A stretch of DNA of 64,000 nt from Elusimicrobiaceae bacterium. GTDB taxonomy: Bacteria > Elusimicrobiota > Elusimicrobia > Elusimicrobiales > Elusimicrobiaceae. Each line of letters starts with the position of its first letter. Positions within the stretch are counted from its first letter, which is position 1. Shown here one piece after another: positions 15,995 through 24,724 of this stretch. Under the pieces are notes generated by a model that made no database searches, was not told the DNA's origin, and saw only the letters and a program-made list of their open reading frames with translations. The stretch is taken from the NCBI GenBank assembly GCA_017475405.1, contig JAFVFN010000006.1, positions 100,146 to 164,145 on the forward strand, read 5' to 3'. Position numbers and translations under genes: made by a program.

Positions 15995-17071
15995 TTAAAC
16001 TCTATTTTTATAAAACGGTGTTTTAACAACTTCAGCCGGTACTTTGCGGCCATGGATTTCAATTTCCACTTCGGCCCCTAATGGGATTTCAGTGGAAGCA
16101 TATCCTACAGCGATTCCTTTAAATAACGGTGAAAAGGTTCCGCTAGTCAGCGTCCCGGTTTCGACTCCGTTATAAAAAACTTTGCAGCCCTCCCGCGGCA
16201 CACCGGGGTTTTTTAATTTAAAAGCACGAAGCTTCGTGGCAAAACCAGCCGCCTTTTTAGTTTCCAAGGCCATTTTGCCGATAAATTCTTCTTTAGTCAG
16301 CTTTACTACCCAACCACAATTGGCCTCATACGGGGTTTTGGTTTGATCGGCATCGGCTCCGTTAAGCAAATACCCCGCCTCCAAACGCAGCACATCCCGA
16401 GCTCCCAAACCGCACGGTTTAACACCTAATTTTAATAGGGTGCTCCATAAAGTTTCAATTTGTGCATTGGGCAACATAATTTCTACACCGTCTTCGCCGG
16501 TATAGCCAGTACGGGTTACATACCCTTTAGCACCAAACAGGGAAATCTCCTTAATGTGAAAGCGTAGCAAATCCAATACACCGGGCAAAATCTTATCCGC
16601 GGTTTCCACGGCCGTAGGCCCTTGCAGAGCAATCATACTCCATTGGTCACTTTCATTGGAAACTTTTACGGCAAACGTAGCTGCTTGTTTGGTCAACCAA
16701 GCAAAATCTTCGTCTATGCAGGCCGCGTTGACTACTACTAAAAAATCGGTCTCATTAATGCAAAAAGCAATAGCATCGTCAATAATCGTGCCTTGCTCGG
16801 TTAAAATATGGAAATAAGTACCAGCCGCTGGTGTATTTTTAATAATATTACAGCTGATATGCTGTAAAAATTTCCAAGCATCTGCCCCCGTTACACGGAT
16901 TTGTCCCATATGAGATACATCAAACATACCGGCCGCATTGCGCACGGCTTTGTGTTCGGCGATAATACTGTCAAACTGGACGGGTAATAACCATCCGTGA
17001 AAATCTACCATCTTACCGCCGGCTTGTTCGCAAGAACTGCATAAGGCGGTTTTTTTCAAAGTGTGTGTCAT
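15995..17071 (-). CDS. gcvT: aminomethyltransferase (glycine cleavage T protein)
   Basis: A 358-residue folate-binding T-protein. It contains FHGWLLPVQF, FDVSHMGQI and TGYTGEDGVEIM, the folate-binding and catalytic-Asp regions of the family. It transfers methylene to tetrahydrofolate and releases ammonia. First gene of the operon. A TATAAT (17088-17093, minus) sits 16 bp before the start codon, back-to-back with the copy-B pilin promoter. No glycine riboswitch is visible in the short upstream region. Confidence 0.95.
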   Translation of the reverse strand: MTHTLKKTALCSSCEQAGGKMVDFHGWLLPVQFDSIIAEHKAVRNAAGMFDVSHMGQIRVTGADAWKFLQHISCNIIKNTPAAGTYFHILTEQGTIIDDAIAFCINETDFLVVVNAACIDEDFAWLTKQAATFAVKVSNESDQWSMIALQGPTAVETADKILPGVLDLLRFHIKEISLFGAKGYVTRTGYTGEDGVEIMLPNAQIETLWSTLLKLGVKPCGLGARDVLRLEAGYLLNGADADQTKTPYEANCGWVVKLTKEEFIGKMALETKKAAGFATKLRAFKLKNPGVPREGCKVFYNGVETGTLTSGTFSPLFKGIAVGYASTEIPLGAEVEIEIHGRKVPAEVVKTPFYKNRV

Positions 17072-17117
17072 AAAACCATTGTATAAAATTATACAGTCAA
17101 AAAAACAATACTTATGA

Positions 17118-17344
17118 TATAATGTAAGTACAATTTAACTGTTTTTGAATCGTATTAAAGAATACGAGTTAACTTACAAAAGTTATACACAGAGGTCAAA
17201 AACAGCCGAATTAGGCACAAGATAAAAGGCTTTATAACCCTGATATTTTGTGTTGAGTGTTTGTTACTTGCAAAAGTAACCAACCACGGCTGTTATGTTT
17301 AGAGACTCTCTGTGTACTCTAGGTGTGGCAGCCGTTCTTTTATT
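17118..17344 (+). ncRNA. pilin leader RNA element, copy B
   Basis: Extended -10 TGATATAAT (hexamer 17118-17123). Hairpins are CGTAT / ATACG and TAACTT / AAGTTA (17170-17185). P1 is TACACAGAG (17186-17194) with CTCTGTGTA (17308-17316). The 5' box AACAGCCG (17201-17208) pairs 8 bp with CGGCTGTT (17287-17294). P3 is CACAAGATA / TATTTTGTG. P4 is GTTACTT-gcaa-AAGTAAC with a GNRA loop. The alternative pairing CGGCTGTTA with TGGCAGCCG (17326-17334) uses two G-U pairs and is followed by TTCTTTTATT. The 300-bp gap holds nothing else apart from the gcvT promoter. Confidence 0.8.
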
Positions 17345-17372
17345 GCAAAAACAGGAATTGTAAGGAGAAATT

Positions 17373-17894
17373 ATGAAAAATAAACAAGCATTTACGCTCA
17401 TTGAGTTACTTGTCGTTGTACTAATTATAGGAATATTGGCGGCAGTTGCACTGCCACAATATCAAAAAGCTGTATTAAAAAGCCGATATAGCACTATGAA
17501 ACCAATTGTAAAAGCGCTTATAGAGGCAGAAGAAGTTTATTATTTAGCCAATGGAGATTATACTCTGGATTTAACAGAATTAGATGTCGAACTGCCAACC
17601 CCCGACTTTTTAGATACGACTTCACAAACATATCCAATTTTTGAGTATAAGTGGGGAAAGTGTTTTAGCAATTTGAAGGGAATAGTTACATGTAAATTAA
17701 CTCCTACTTCCATAAGCTATGCTATAGGGGCGCTACACCTTTCGTCCCCTTCATATCTAGCATGGATCGGCAAACAAGTCTGTCAGGCTAGAACTTCCAA
17801 TATTTATGCCAAACAAATCTGCCAACAAGAGTCTGGGGCTATAACACCCTCTGGCTTAACACCTACTGAACTTACGGAATATTACGTATGGTAA
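17373..17894 (+). CDS. type IV pilin-like protein with structured leader
   Basis: A 173-residue prepilin starting [19 protein letters not shown], with Ala before the cleavage site and Glu at +5. The helix ends in ALPQYQKAV. The signature is YYLANGDYTLDLTELDVELP. The D-region cysteines are QVC ... QICQQESG. A further pair (KC, TC) lies mid-protein. A TAAGGAG ribosome site precedes the ATG. Single gene behind leader copy B. No clear terminator follows before the next gene. Confidence 0.92.
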   Translation: MKNKQAFTLIELLVVVLIIGILAAVALPQYQKAVLKSRYSTMKPIVKALIEAEEVYYLANGDYTLDLTELDVELPTPDFLDTTSQTYPIFEYKWGKCFSNLKGIVTCKLTPTSISYAIGALHLSSPSYLAWIGKQVCQARTSNIYAKQICQQESGAITPSGLTPTELTEYYVW

Positions 17895-17956
17895 AAAAAC
17901 ACATTTGTATCAAAAATTTATCTCTGAAGTTAGAATAACATCTGGCATAAGTTTAG

Positions 17957-17962
17957 TATAAT
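17957..17962 (+). promoter_or_regulatory. -10 box of the YgjP-like gene (leaderless layout)
   Basis: TATAAT ends 6 nt before the ATG at 17969 and no Shine-Dalgarno is present, so the mRNA would begin at the start codon. Confidence 0.45.
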
Positions 17963-17968
17963 ATAATC

Positions 17969-18649
17969 ATGTCAGACACACAAACCGTCATTAGTGACGT
18001 TAAACTATTTTTGCAACGTCTAAAAAAAGATTTACCTGAAGTATTTGGTACAACTGCCACAAACACCAAAGAAGGTGCTCCCAAAGCAGAAGTTCCGCGT
18101 GACAATAAAGTACTGTATAACGGCGATCTTTTTGCAGCACAAATGTATGTAACACCGGATCAAGAACCGGGCGTTGCTTTTGACGGGAATGTGTTTCACG
18201 TATATTTACAGACAGAGCAGGATGACCCTGCCGCTTTAGTAACCGATTGGCTCAAAAATAAAGCCAAGGAAACCATAACAGCCAAAACAACTGCATGGGC
18301 ACAAAAAATGGGTGTGGAATTTAACCAGATTTTCATTAAAGACCAACGCACCTTATGGGCCAGTTGCTCAGGAAAAAAGAATTTAAACTTTTCATATCGT
18401 ATCGTCAAAATGCCACTAGCTGTGCAAGATTATCTCATGATTCACGAGTTAGGACATTTAACGTATATGAACCATGGCCAAGAATACTGGGCACTGGTAG
18501 CACAGTTCTGCCCAGACTATAAACTGCACCGCCGATGGCTTAATGAAAACAAAGACGCTATTTTTGCTGATGTAGAACTCACCTATCAGCCGGAAAGGCC
18601 TGCGGAAGCACCTACCGAACCGCCTGCAGAAGATTCTCAAGCCAATTAG
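17969..18649 (+). CDS. YgjP-like (M48-related) metallopeptidase-domain protein
   Basis: A 226-residue soluble protein with the zinc motif HELGHLTYMNHGQEYW near residue 155. This is the HExxH plus downstream H arrangement of YgjP/DUF45 (WLM-type) proteins. LWASCSGKKNLNFSYR before it is typical of the family (GSCSxxGxLxxNWRL). The N-terminal half is less conserved. The Pro/Glu-rich C-terminal tail looks disordered. The function of YgjP proteins is not established. It stands between a pilin and a terminator. Confidence 0.8.
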   Translation: MSDTQTVISDVKLFLQRLKKDLPEVFGTTATNTKEGAPKAEVPRDNKVLYNGDLFAAQMYVTPDQEPGVAFDGNVFHVYLQTEQDDPAALVTDWLKNKAKETITAKTTAWAQKMGVEFNQIFIKDQRTLWASCSGKKNLNFSYRIVKMPLAVQDYLMIHELGHLTYMNHGQEYWALVAQFCPDYKLHRRWLNENKDAIFADVELTYQPERPAEAPTEPPAEDSQAN

Positions 18650-18654
18650 AAAAC

Positions 18655-18679
18655 CGCCGCAAACACTCAGTTTGCGGCG
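18655..18679. terminator. bidirectional terminator between 17969 gene and 18738 gene
   Basis: CGCCGCAAAC-actca-GTTTGCGGCG, a perfect 10-bp stem. It is followed by ATTATTTTATT on the plus strand and by GTTTTC on the minus strand. Confidence 0.85.
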
Positions 18680-18737
18680 ATTATTTTATTATAGGAGACT
18701 TCGTTGCGTGGCTTAAGCGCAAGAAGTATACTTCAAA

Positions 18738-19451
18738 TTAATGAATAACTGCCAGAGAATTTTCCGACACGCCTCCAAAAAATCCTTCATAACTAGTAGG
18801 TACATTTTTTACTAGAGCCATCAGTTTGCCGTCAATTACCACAGGGTCTCCGACAGACATTTTGGAAGTATGCGGCACGTATCCAATGCGGCAACTGCGG
18901 CTACGGGCCGGGATATGCTTGGACTGAAAATATTGTTTGAGTTTCTGCGTCATAGAAGATCCATGTGCATCCTGCAAGGAAGAACCTTTGCGTGTGTGGT
19001 ACACGGCCAGTCCGGCCAAACCTCGGGTAGCGTTGGGCGAGATATTGATCCAGGCAATATCATTGTAACGCCCAACCGTATTTTTGCCGCCAAAGACTTC
19101 TACCCCGTTAGAAAGAGTAACTTTTACTTCTTTTAAATGTTCCAACTCAAAAGAACTGGGTTCTAAGCAGTTTGCAACAAAATAGACTTTGTTTTCATCG
19201 GAAAAAGTCCCCGTACAAGTGGTAGTGGCATGATCCCAACGAATTACCACATCCTCGCAACGCGGTCTGCGACACATTACATCACTGATACGAACGGGCT
19301 TCTCCCAGGAAAAAGTCACTGAGGCCTTTACGGCAGATAAATTGGCAGCTGTAGCTACAGCACGTTCCACTTGGTTATTTAAAGAATTGTTTTGTGCAAA
19401 TGTACCAACAGCGCACAGAAAAACTACAAACAGTAAAATAATTTTCTTCAT
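18738..19451 (-). CDS. exported trypsin-fold protein, probably catalytically inactive
   Basis: A 237-residue protein with a cleavable signal peptide (MKKIILLFVVFLCAVGTFAQ). The sequence CTGTFSDENKVYFVANCLE aligns with the trypsin block CGGTLI...VLTAAHC, with Asn replacing catalytic His57. YNDIAWINI matches the DIALLKL block with the Asp. GDPVVIDGKLMALV stands where GDSGGPL is expected, with Pro at the Ser195 position. So the fold is kept and two of three catalytic residues are lost; a binding or scaffold role is inference. A good promoter (TTGTTA-17-TATAAT) and a GAGAGGA ribosome site precede it. Confidence 0.6.
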   Translation of the reverse strand: MKKIILLFVVFLCAVGTFAQNNSLNNQVERAVATAANLSAVKASVTFSWEKPVRISDVMCRRPRCEDVVIRWDHATTTCTGTFSDENKVYFVANCLEPSSFELEHLKEVKVTLSNGVEVFGGKNTVGRYNDIAWINISPNATRGLAGLAVYHTRKGSSLQDAHGSSMTQKLKQYFQSKHIPARSRSCRIGYVPHTSKMSVGDPVVIDGKLMALVKNVPTSYEGFFGGVSENSLAVIH

Positions 19452-19473
19452 GTTAATTTCCTCTCTTGTATAT

Positions 19474-19502
19474 ATTATACAAAAGTTAGGTAAAACTAAC
19501 AA
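19474..19502 (-). promoter_or_regulatory. promoter of the trypsin-fold gene
   Basis: TTGTTA (complement of 19497-19502), 17 bp, TATAAT (complement of 19474-19479), 22 bp before the ATG. Confidence 0.7.
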
Positions 19503-19546
19503 GTTTTTTATTTTACCATCTTAAAAGTAATATAATTAAAGTTAGT

Positions 19547-20065
19547 TTAATATAATAAAAGTCCCAACACGGTACTAGCCAACAGCACTGTAATGGGACC
19601 TTGTTTAAATTTCCATACGGCCAAAAAAGCCCCAACGCACAGCAGGATACTTTTATAATCCGTAAAGTTTTCCCCGTTACATAGCGCCAATGCCGCAGAG
19701 GCAATTAAACCAATTACTACCAGTCGCAAGACTCGCCAGGCGGTACCGTATTTTTCGCGCGTCGCAAAAAGATATTTCCCGGCCAGTATAAGCAAAATAA
19801 AAGAGGGTAAACATACCGCTATAGTAGCAATAGAAGCTCCCCATATGTTCCCGCTAGCAGTATACCCCGTATAAGTAGCCAGATTAATACCGACAGGCCC
19901 CGGCGTCACCTGAGAAATAGCCACAATATCCGTAAATTCGACTGTCGAAAGCCATGCCTGCTTATATACCACTTCATTTTGCAAAAATGAAATCATGGCA
20001 TACCCGCCGCCAAAATTAAACAGTCCGATTTTAAGGAACGTAAAAAAGAGCTGTATATAAATCAT
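19547..20065 (-). CDS. chromate transporter family protein, half-size subunit 2
   Basis: A 172-residue protein equal to one CHR domain. FGGGYAMISFLQNEVV near the N-terminus and SQVTPGPVGINLATYTGY at about 50 are family motifs. Several hydrophobic segments follow. Half-size CHR proteins occur as adjacent pairs that act together. The family is named for chromate export, but the natural substrate is often unknown. It overlaps its partner's stop by 4 bp. Confidence 0.85.
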   Translation of the reverse strand: MIYIQLFFTFLKIGLFNFGGGYAMISFLQNEVVYKQAWLSTVEFTDIVAISQVTPGPVGINLATYTGYTASGNIWGASIATIAVCLPSFILLILAGKYLFATREKYGTAWRVLRLVVIGLIASAALALCNGENFTDYKSILLCVGAFLAVWKFKQGPITVLLASTVLGLLLY

Positions 20066-20595
20066 TTGGCACGCTCCTTTTTACCAAGCAGTATACCGCC
20101 ACAAACAGCCAGTAATACCACATAAACTGGGGAAATCCCCAGCAGCCAAACTGCCAAGGCAACCAAAATGCTTACCCATACCGTCTTAAAATTTACTCTG
20201 GCTGACTGGGCCAAATTAAACACGGGCACCATAATAAGCGCCACTACGGCCGGGCGCACCCCCATAAACACTCGTCTCACGATGGGGTTTTCGGCAAATT
20301 TGCGAAAGAAAAGAGCGATTAGCAAAATAATAACAAAAGAAGGGACTGCCGCCCCACAAGTGGCTAACAAAGCTCCCCATACGCCCTTTAAACGATACCC
20401 CGTTAGGATAGCCACGTTAATGGCCATAATACCTGGAGCAGATTGAGCCACAGCCGTAACATCCAAAAAGTCATCTTTGGACATATACGGTCCAACCAGT
20501 TCCCGTTCCATAAGCGGCAACATAGCATAACCGCCTCCCAGGGTAAAAAGGCCGATTTTAGCAAAAATATAAAATAATTTAATAAGCTCTTTCAC
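20062..20595 (-). CDS. chromate transporter family protein, half-size subunit 1
   Basis: A 177-residue CHR-domain protein with LGGGYAMLPLMERELV and AQSAPGIMAINVAILTGY. It is paralogous to the downstream half, probably with opposite membrane topology as known for such pairs. First gene of the two-gene unit. The 150 bp upstream (20596-20747) holds no recognised element. Confidence 0.85.
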   Translation of the reverse strand: MKELIKLFYIFAKIGLFTLGGGYAMLPLMERELVGPYMSKDDFLDVTAVAQSAPGIMAINVAILTGYRLKGVWGALLATCGAAVPSFVIILLIALFFRKFAENPIVRRVFMGVRPAVVALIMVPVFNLAQSARVNFKTVWVSILVALAVWLLGISPVYVVLLAVCGGILLGKKERAK

Positions 20596-20747
20596 GAAAA
20601 TATTGTAGCAATATCTGGGTCTAATAGTAGACTATCCCGGTTCTTTCCCCGAGAATTCCAGGCTCTTTGACAAATGATTTCCCAAATTACTCTTTCTCAT
20701 TGTAATTTCTTGTGGAACACACTCGAACAGTCAAACAAAATTCCTGG

Positions 20748-22490
20748 CTATTTTATCCAGCCTTCCTGCTTGGCATAATTGACAATCCCGTTGTAAATGC
20801 CCTGGGCCATCTTTTTTTGCACGGTACTTTGTGACAGACGACCTCTGTCTTTGGGACTGCTGATAAAGCCCATTTCAACCAAAATAGCCGGGCTTTGTAC
20901 CCCTTTAAGCACATAGAAATTGGCTTGTCTGATGCAATTTTTTTGGTCTACGGAAATCCCGATACCGGGTTGTTTGTAAACGGCATTTTTAACATAACCG
21001 GCCAATTTGGAGCTTTCATTGATGTATTCGTTCTTAGCCAACGACTGTAAGAGTGCGTCTACAAAATTATAATGGACTTCTTCATACTGCATGGCTTCGT
21101 TTTCCAAGGCAGCTGTAGCGGCAGCTTCCTTATCGGTAGCTTTTTCAGAACGGAAATACACCTGAAATCCATTCGCCTGTGCATTTTGAGTAGAGTTCAC
21201 ATGCACGGATACAAACAAATCCGCTTTAAAATTATTGGCAATGCGTGATCGTTCGGACAAGGCAATAAACACATCCGTATCGCGGGTTGATTTTACTTCA
21301 AAGTTACCCTTTTTAAGTAATTTGGCCAGTTCATTGCCTACGGCTAAATTCCAATCTTTTTCACGATATTTACCGCGCACCGCACCGGGATCCTTTCCGC
21401 CATGTCCCGGGTCTACCACAATGCGCATTTTTTTATGGGCCGTAATGGCCAACGGATGTGGCTCTGACTTAATGACCGGGGTCACGGCAGCCACGGGAGC
21501 TGTGAGCCCCTTGGGAGCGGAAGAAGGTTCTTGTTGCGGTACTGGCGTGGCGGCCACAGGAGTTTCATCCATTGCATCTAATACCATTTCTTCAAAATCA
21601 TCTTCCTCCAATACAGAAGGATTTCCCACCGATGTCATGCTAACTGGTTCATCAGAAGCTACAATAGATAAGGGTTCTGGTTCCGCTTTGATTACCGAAG
21701 TATTCGTAGCAGCAGGAACTTTTGCTGCAGGGACCGATTTTGTCGGTAATACAGGGTTTGCCTTGGCGGCACCGGCCCTAAAAACCAGCCGGCCATCTGA
21801 AGCAGGCGTAAAACTCCAATCCTTGGCTTTATCTCCTAAAATGACTTTAATCTCTGCATCCCCGCGGACTTGGCGGACTTGGGCCGAGGCAATATAATCG
21901 GTACGCAAACGTTTGTAAAAATCTCGTTTGAGAGTCACGTCTTTTAAAGTGATCAGTATTGTATGGGGATTGGGCTGACTGGTAGAAAACGCCACTTCTT
22001 TTTGCGTATCAAATACTAATAAATTATCCGAAGTGTTTAAAACAGGTTCAGTCAATTCCACATTATAACGGCGTTCTACTACCAAGGTATCTTTCTTAAA
22101 ATCAATATACCGATTGACCGCCAATTGAAAGGAAGGCAATAAAAACACATCCACTGGTGCCATTAACTGTCCGCCGCGTATTACTACTTCACCGGGTATA
22201 GGAACATGCTTGCCGTTTACGATGACCTCATTAAGAGAAGCGGTTAAAATAGCAAAAAAACCTTTGGTGGTAATCTTGGCCTGTTTGGCAGTGGCAAACA
22301 GTTCTACCTGCGTACCCAATTTACGTGCCGTACGTTGCACTTCCACATAGGTAATCCCGTTAAGCTCAATAGAACTGACCGCACCCGCAGGGCGCCCTTC
22401 TTCCTCAATAAACACACGCCCTTGCGCATGTGCCGCTAAAGGAAGCAACATCATCAGTCCGCTTAACAAAAGTGTCCAAACCCGTTTCAT
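20748..22490 (-). CDS. N-acetylmuramoyl-L-alanine amidase (Amidase_3)
   Basis: A 580-residue exported protein. A signal peptide ends near AAHAQG. A beta-rich N-terminal region (residues 25-230) resembles copper-amine-oxidase-like/AMIN wall-targeting domains. A Pro/Ala/Val-rich linker spans about 230-340. The C-terminal Amidase_3 domain carries VVDPGHGGKDPGA (zinc His), the conserved Glu in REKDWNLA, SVHVNS (second His) and VEMGF (catalytic Glu). It cleaves the stem peptide from MurNAc, for cell separation or remodelling. A start at 22499 is also possible. It is downstream of the rod-shape genes on the same strand. Confidence 0.87.
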   Translation of the reverse strand: MKRVWTLLLSGLMMLLPLAAHAQGRVFIEEEGRPAGAVSSIELNGITYVEVQRTARKLGTQVELFATAKQAKITTKGFFAILTASLNEVIVNGKHVPIPGEVVIRGGQLMAPVDVFLLPSFQLAVNRYIDFKKDTLVVERRYNVELTEPVLNTSDNLLVFDTQKEVAFSTSQPNPHTILITLKDVTLKRDFYKRLRTDYIASAQVRQVRGDAEIKVILGDKAKDWSFTPASDGRLVFRAGAAKANPVLPTKSVPAAKVPAATNTSVIKAEPEPLSIVASDEPVSMTSVGNPSVLEEDDFEEMVLDAMDETPVAATPVPQQEPSSAPKGLTAPVAAVTPVIKSEPHPLAITAHKKMRIVVDPGHGGKDPGAVRGKYREKDWNLAVGNELAKLLKKGNFEVKSTRDTDVFIALSERSRIANNFKADLFVSVHVNSTQNAQANGFQVYFRSEKATDKEAAATAALENEAMQYEEVHYNFVDALLQSLAKNEYINESSKLAGYVKNAVYKQPGIGISVDQKNCIRQANFYVLKGVQSPAILVEMGFISSPKDRGRLSQSTVQKKMAQGIYNGIVNYAKQEGWIK

Positions 22491-22505
22491 AAACCCCATA
22501 CAGTT

Positions 22506-22523
22506 GCGGGGCCATAGCCCCGC
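22506..22523 (-). other. GC-rich hairpin between rng and the amidase gene
   Basis: GCGGGGC and GCCCCGC, a perfect 7-bp stem with a 4-nt loop, lie between the rng stop and the amidase start. There is no T-run, so it is more likely an RNA stability or processing structure than a terminator. Confidence 0.5.
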
Positions 22524-22528
22524 ACTGC

Positions 22529-23992
22529 TTATTCTAATACAATTTTATAATCTTCCCACGCAAGCTGCGGATCCGCCTGGATCTTCATCGAGCGGTGGAT
22601 ATTTTCTTCGATATCTTCCTGGTGATGCCGAATTGCTTCTGCCAGTACAGGATGCAGTACAACCCGTAAATTACCGCCGGGACGACCATTGGTAAGATCA
22701 TAAATCTCACGCTGGATTTTAATACGCATGCTCTCCGCCGATAAAACCCGTCCGGATCCATGGCATTGCGGACATTCTTCGCTGATAAAACTGCCCGTAC
22801 TGGCGCGTTTGCGTTCGCGCGTCATTTCGACAAGCCCCAATTTAGTAATGGGTAAAATACGAATTTTTGCACGGTCTCCCTGCACGGCTTTGGCTAACGC
22901 CTCTACCACCCGGTGTCGACTGGAGGCCTTTCGCATATCAATAAAGTCAATAACGATAATACCGCCGATGTTACGTAACCGTAATTGGTGGGCGATTTCG
23001 CCGGCCGCTTCAATATTGGTTTGGGTGACGGTTTCTTCCTGCGACTTATTGCCTGTAAATTTTCCCGTATTTACATCGATCGCACACAAACTTTCGGCTT
23101 CCTGGATAATAATACTGCCCCCATTGGGAAGCGGGAGTTTAATTTTACGCAAGTTATCAATTTCCGGCTCAATATTATAGGCCTCAAAAATCGGTGTTTT
23201 CCCTTTGTAAAGTTGTACCCGGTTAGCCAAATCCGGCGAATTTTTTTCTACAAAATCTTTGACACGGGCATAATCTTTTTTATTATCTAGTAAATATACC
23301 TTGGCATTTTCGGACAGCACATCACGCGCTACTTGTAAAACGGCATCCATATCTTCATGCAACAAATGCGGTCCACGTACAGAATCAAATTTTTTGGAAA
23401 TCGACTGCCATTGGCGATATAAGTATTTTACCTCGCGTTCCAGTTCTTCTTTGGTGGCTTCTTCCGCTTCCGTACGTACAATACAACCCATCCCGTTTAA
23501 ATGCTTATCAGCTAAATCCTGCACTATATCATTTAATTTATGGCGCATATCCGCGTCTTCAATATTCTTGGAAAGTCCTACAAAACTTTGGTTGGGGGTA
23601 AGCACCAAATAACGACCCGGCAACGTGACATCCATGGTCACTTTCATCCCTTTGGTGCTGATGGCATCTTTGACCACCTGTACCATGACTTCCTGTCCTT
23701 TGCGAAGCAATTTATCGATATTTTTCTTGTCTCCACCAAGCACATCGGAAATATACAAATAAGCATTTTTTTCATAGCCGATATTTAAAAATGCGCTGGA
23801 AATCCCCGGCAATACATTTTCCACAATACCTTTGTAGATATTGCCCACGATATTTAAAGCACCGCGGCGTTCCCATAAAATTTCATTGACGCGTTCATTT
23901 TCCAAAATGGCAATGCGCGTCTCCTCAAAAGAAGTATTTACCAATACTTCTACGGTTTTATTTTCTTCAGTTGTTACTACTTCTTGCGTCAT
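22529..23992 (-). CDS. rng: ribonuclease G/E family protein
   Basis: A 487-residue RNase G-type endonuclease. The S1 RNA-binding domain is at residues 35-120 (GNIYKGIVENVLPGISSAFLNIG). The catalytic DNase-I-like domain contains AIDVNTGKFTG and IGGIIVIDFIDM with the metal-binding Asp residues. The zinc-link motif is CPQCHGSG near 400. The length matches RNase G rather than the longer RNase E. It processes rRNA and mRNA. It lies behind a DUF2344 gene, a pairing common in several phyla. Confidence 0.92.
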   Translation of the reverse strand: MTQEVVTTEENKTVEVLVNTSFEETRIAILENERVNEILWERRGALNIVGNIYKGIVENVLPGISSAFLNIGYEKNAYLYISDVLGGDKKNIDKLLRKGQEVMVQVVKDAISTKGMKVTMDVTLPGRYLVLTPNQSFVGLSKNIEDADMRHKLNDIVQDLADKHLNGMGCIVRTEAEEATKEELEREVKYLYRQWQSISKKFDSVRGPHLLHEDMDAVLQVARDVLSENAKVYLLDNKKDYARVKDFVEKNSPDLANRVQLYKGKTPIFEAYNIEPEIDNLRKIKLPLPNGGSIIIQEAESLCAIDVNTGKFTGNKSQEETVTQTNIEAAGEIAHQLRLRNIGGIIVIDFIDMRKASSRHRVVEALAKAVQGDRAKIRILPITKLGLVEMTRERKRASTGSFISEECPQCHGSGRVLSAESMRIKIQREIYDLTNGRPGGNLRVVLHPVLAEAIRHHQEDIEENIHRSMKIQADPQLAWEDYKIVLE

Positions 23993-24023
23993 GTAAAAAA
24001 TCCTCTCTTAGGCTGCTTGAGCC

Positions 24024-24719
24024 TTAAATTAGGTGCAGGTTGCCGGCAGAATCTGCCCAATACAACCCTTTCCTGATAACATTAAAACGTTCATCCGTTA
24101 TATCTTCGTCGTTTAAGGAGGCTTCCCATCCCAACCACGCATAAATCACATTTAACGGATTAACCCAACTATCTTCTACCCGGTTCAAAGTCAACTCCAC
24201 CGCCTGCTCACTTAGTACACGTCCTGAACGTACAAACGGTTTTAAATCCGTGGTAAAACGCAGACCGTTAACGGCTTGACGGGTAAAGTTTAACCGGGCA
24301 GATAAAACAAAATTTTCAAACGACTGTTTGGCAGCATACGAAACAAATTCGCCCTGTACTTCATATACGGCCACACTAGCCAAATACTGCACTCCCGACA
24401 ACGCAACCGGAATGCGTTTTACATCCAAAAATGTAAATCCTTTCGGCTTACTGGCTTCCAACTGCTTGCGCACTTCCTGCGCATCCATCGGCATAAGCAA
24501 GTAAATATCTACATACTCCCGTTGGGCTGACTGACCGAGTTTTAAAGACGGTCCGTAAGCAATACGCGGAACATTCGGATTTTGTTTCGCGCCTACAAAC
24601 GGCAGTCCGCTGGCAAGTATCATATTGCGCAACAATCCCACTCTGTTCATATTCCCGGCCAGTTGCGGGGCCAAGTGGAACACTATACGCATTTTATAAA
24701 TTTTTGACGCGTTTATCAT
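24024..24719 (-). CDS. DUF2344 (TIGR03936) protein
   Basis: A 231-residue protein. The region from residue 10 on (MRIVFHLAPQLAGN ... GLPFVGAKQNPNVPRIAYGPSLKLGQ) matches the DUF2344 domain. That domain is usually fused to, or encoded next to, a radical-SAM protein and sits upstream of rng. Here the radical-SAM partner is absent from the immediate neighbourhood. The molecular function is unknown. The gap to the rodA stop is 5 bp, so it is co-transcribed with rodA. Start uncertain: ATG at 24719 or the internal ATG 9 codons later. Confidence 0.75.
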   Translation of the reverse strand: MINASKIYKMRIVFHLAPQLAGNMNRVGLLRNMILASGLPFVGAKQNPNVPRIAYGPSLKLGQSAQREYVDIYLLMPMDAQEVRKQLEASKPKGFTFLDVKRIPVALSGVQYLASVAVYEVQGEFVSYAAKQSFENFVLSARLNFTRQAVNGLRFTTDLKPFVRSGRVLSEQAVELTLNRVEDSWVNPLNVIYAWLGWEASLNDEDITDERFNVIRKGLYWADSAGNLHLI

Positions 24720-24724
24720 CTTTT

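Noticed and set aside
22529..24719. RNase E/G and DUF2344 as a fused radical-SAM unit
   Set aside because: No radical-SAM CxxxCxxC motif is encoded in or next to the DUF2344 gene.
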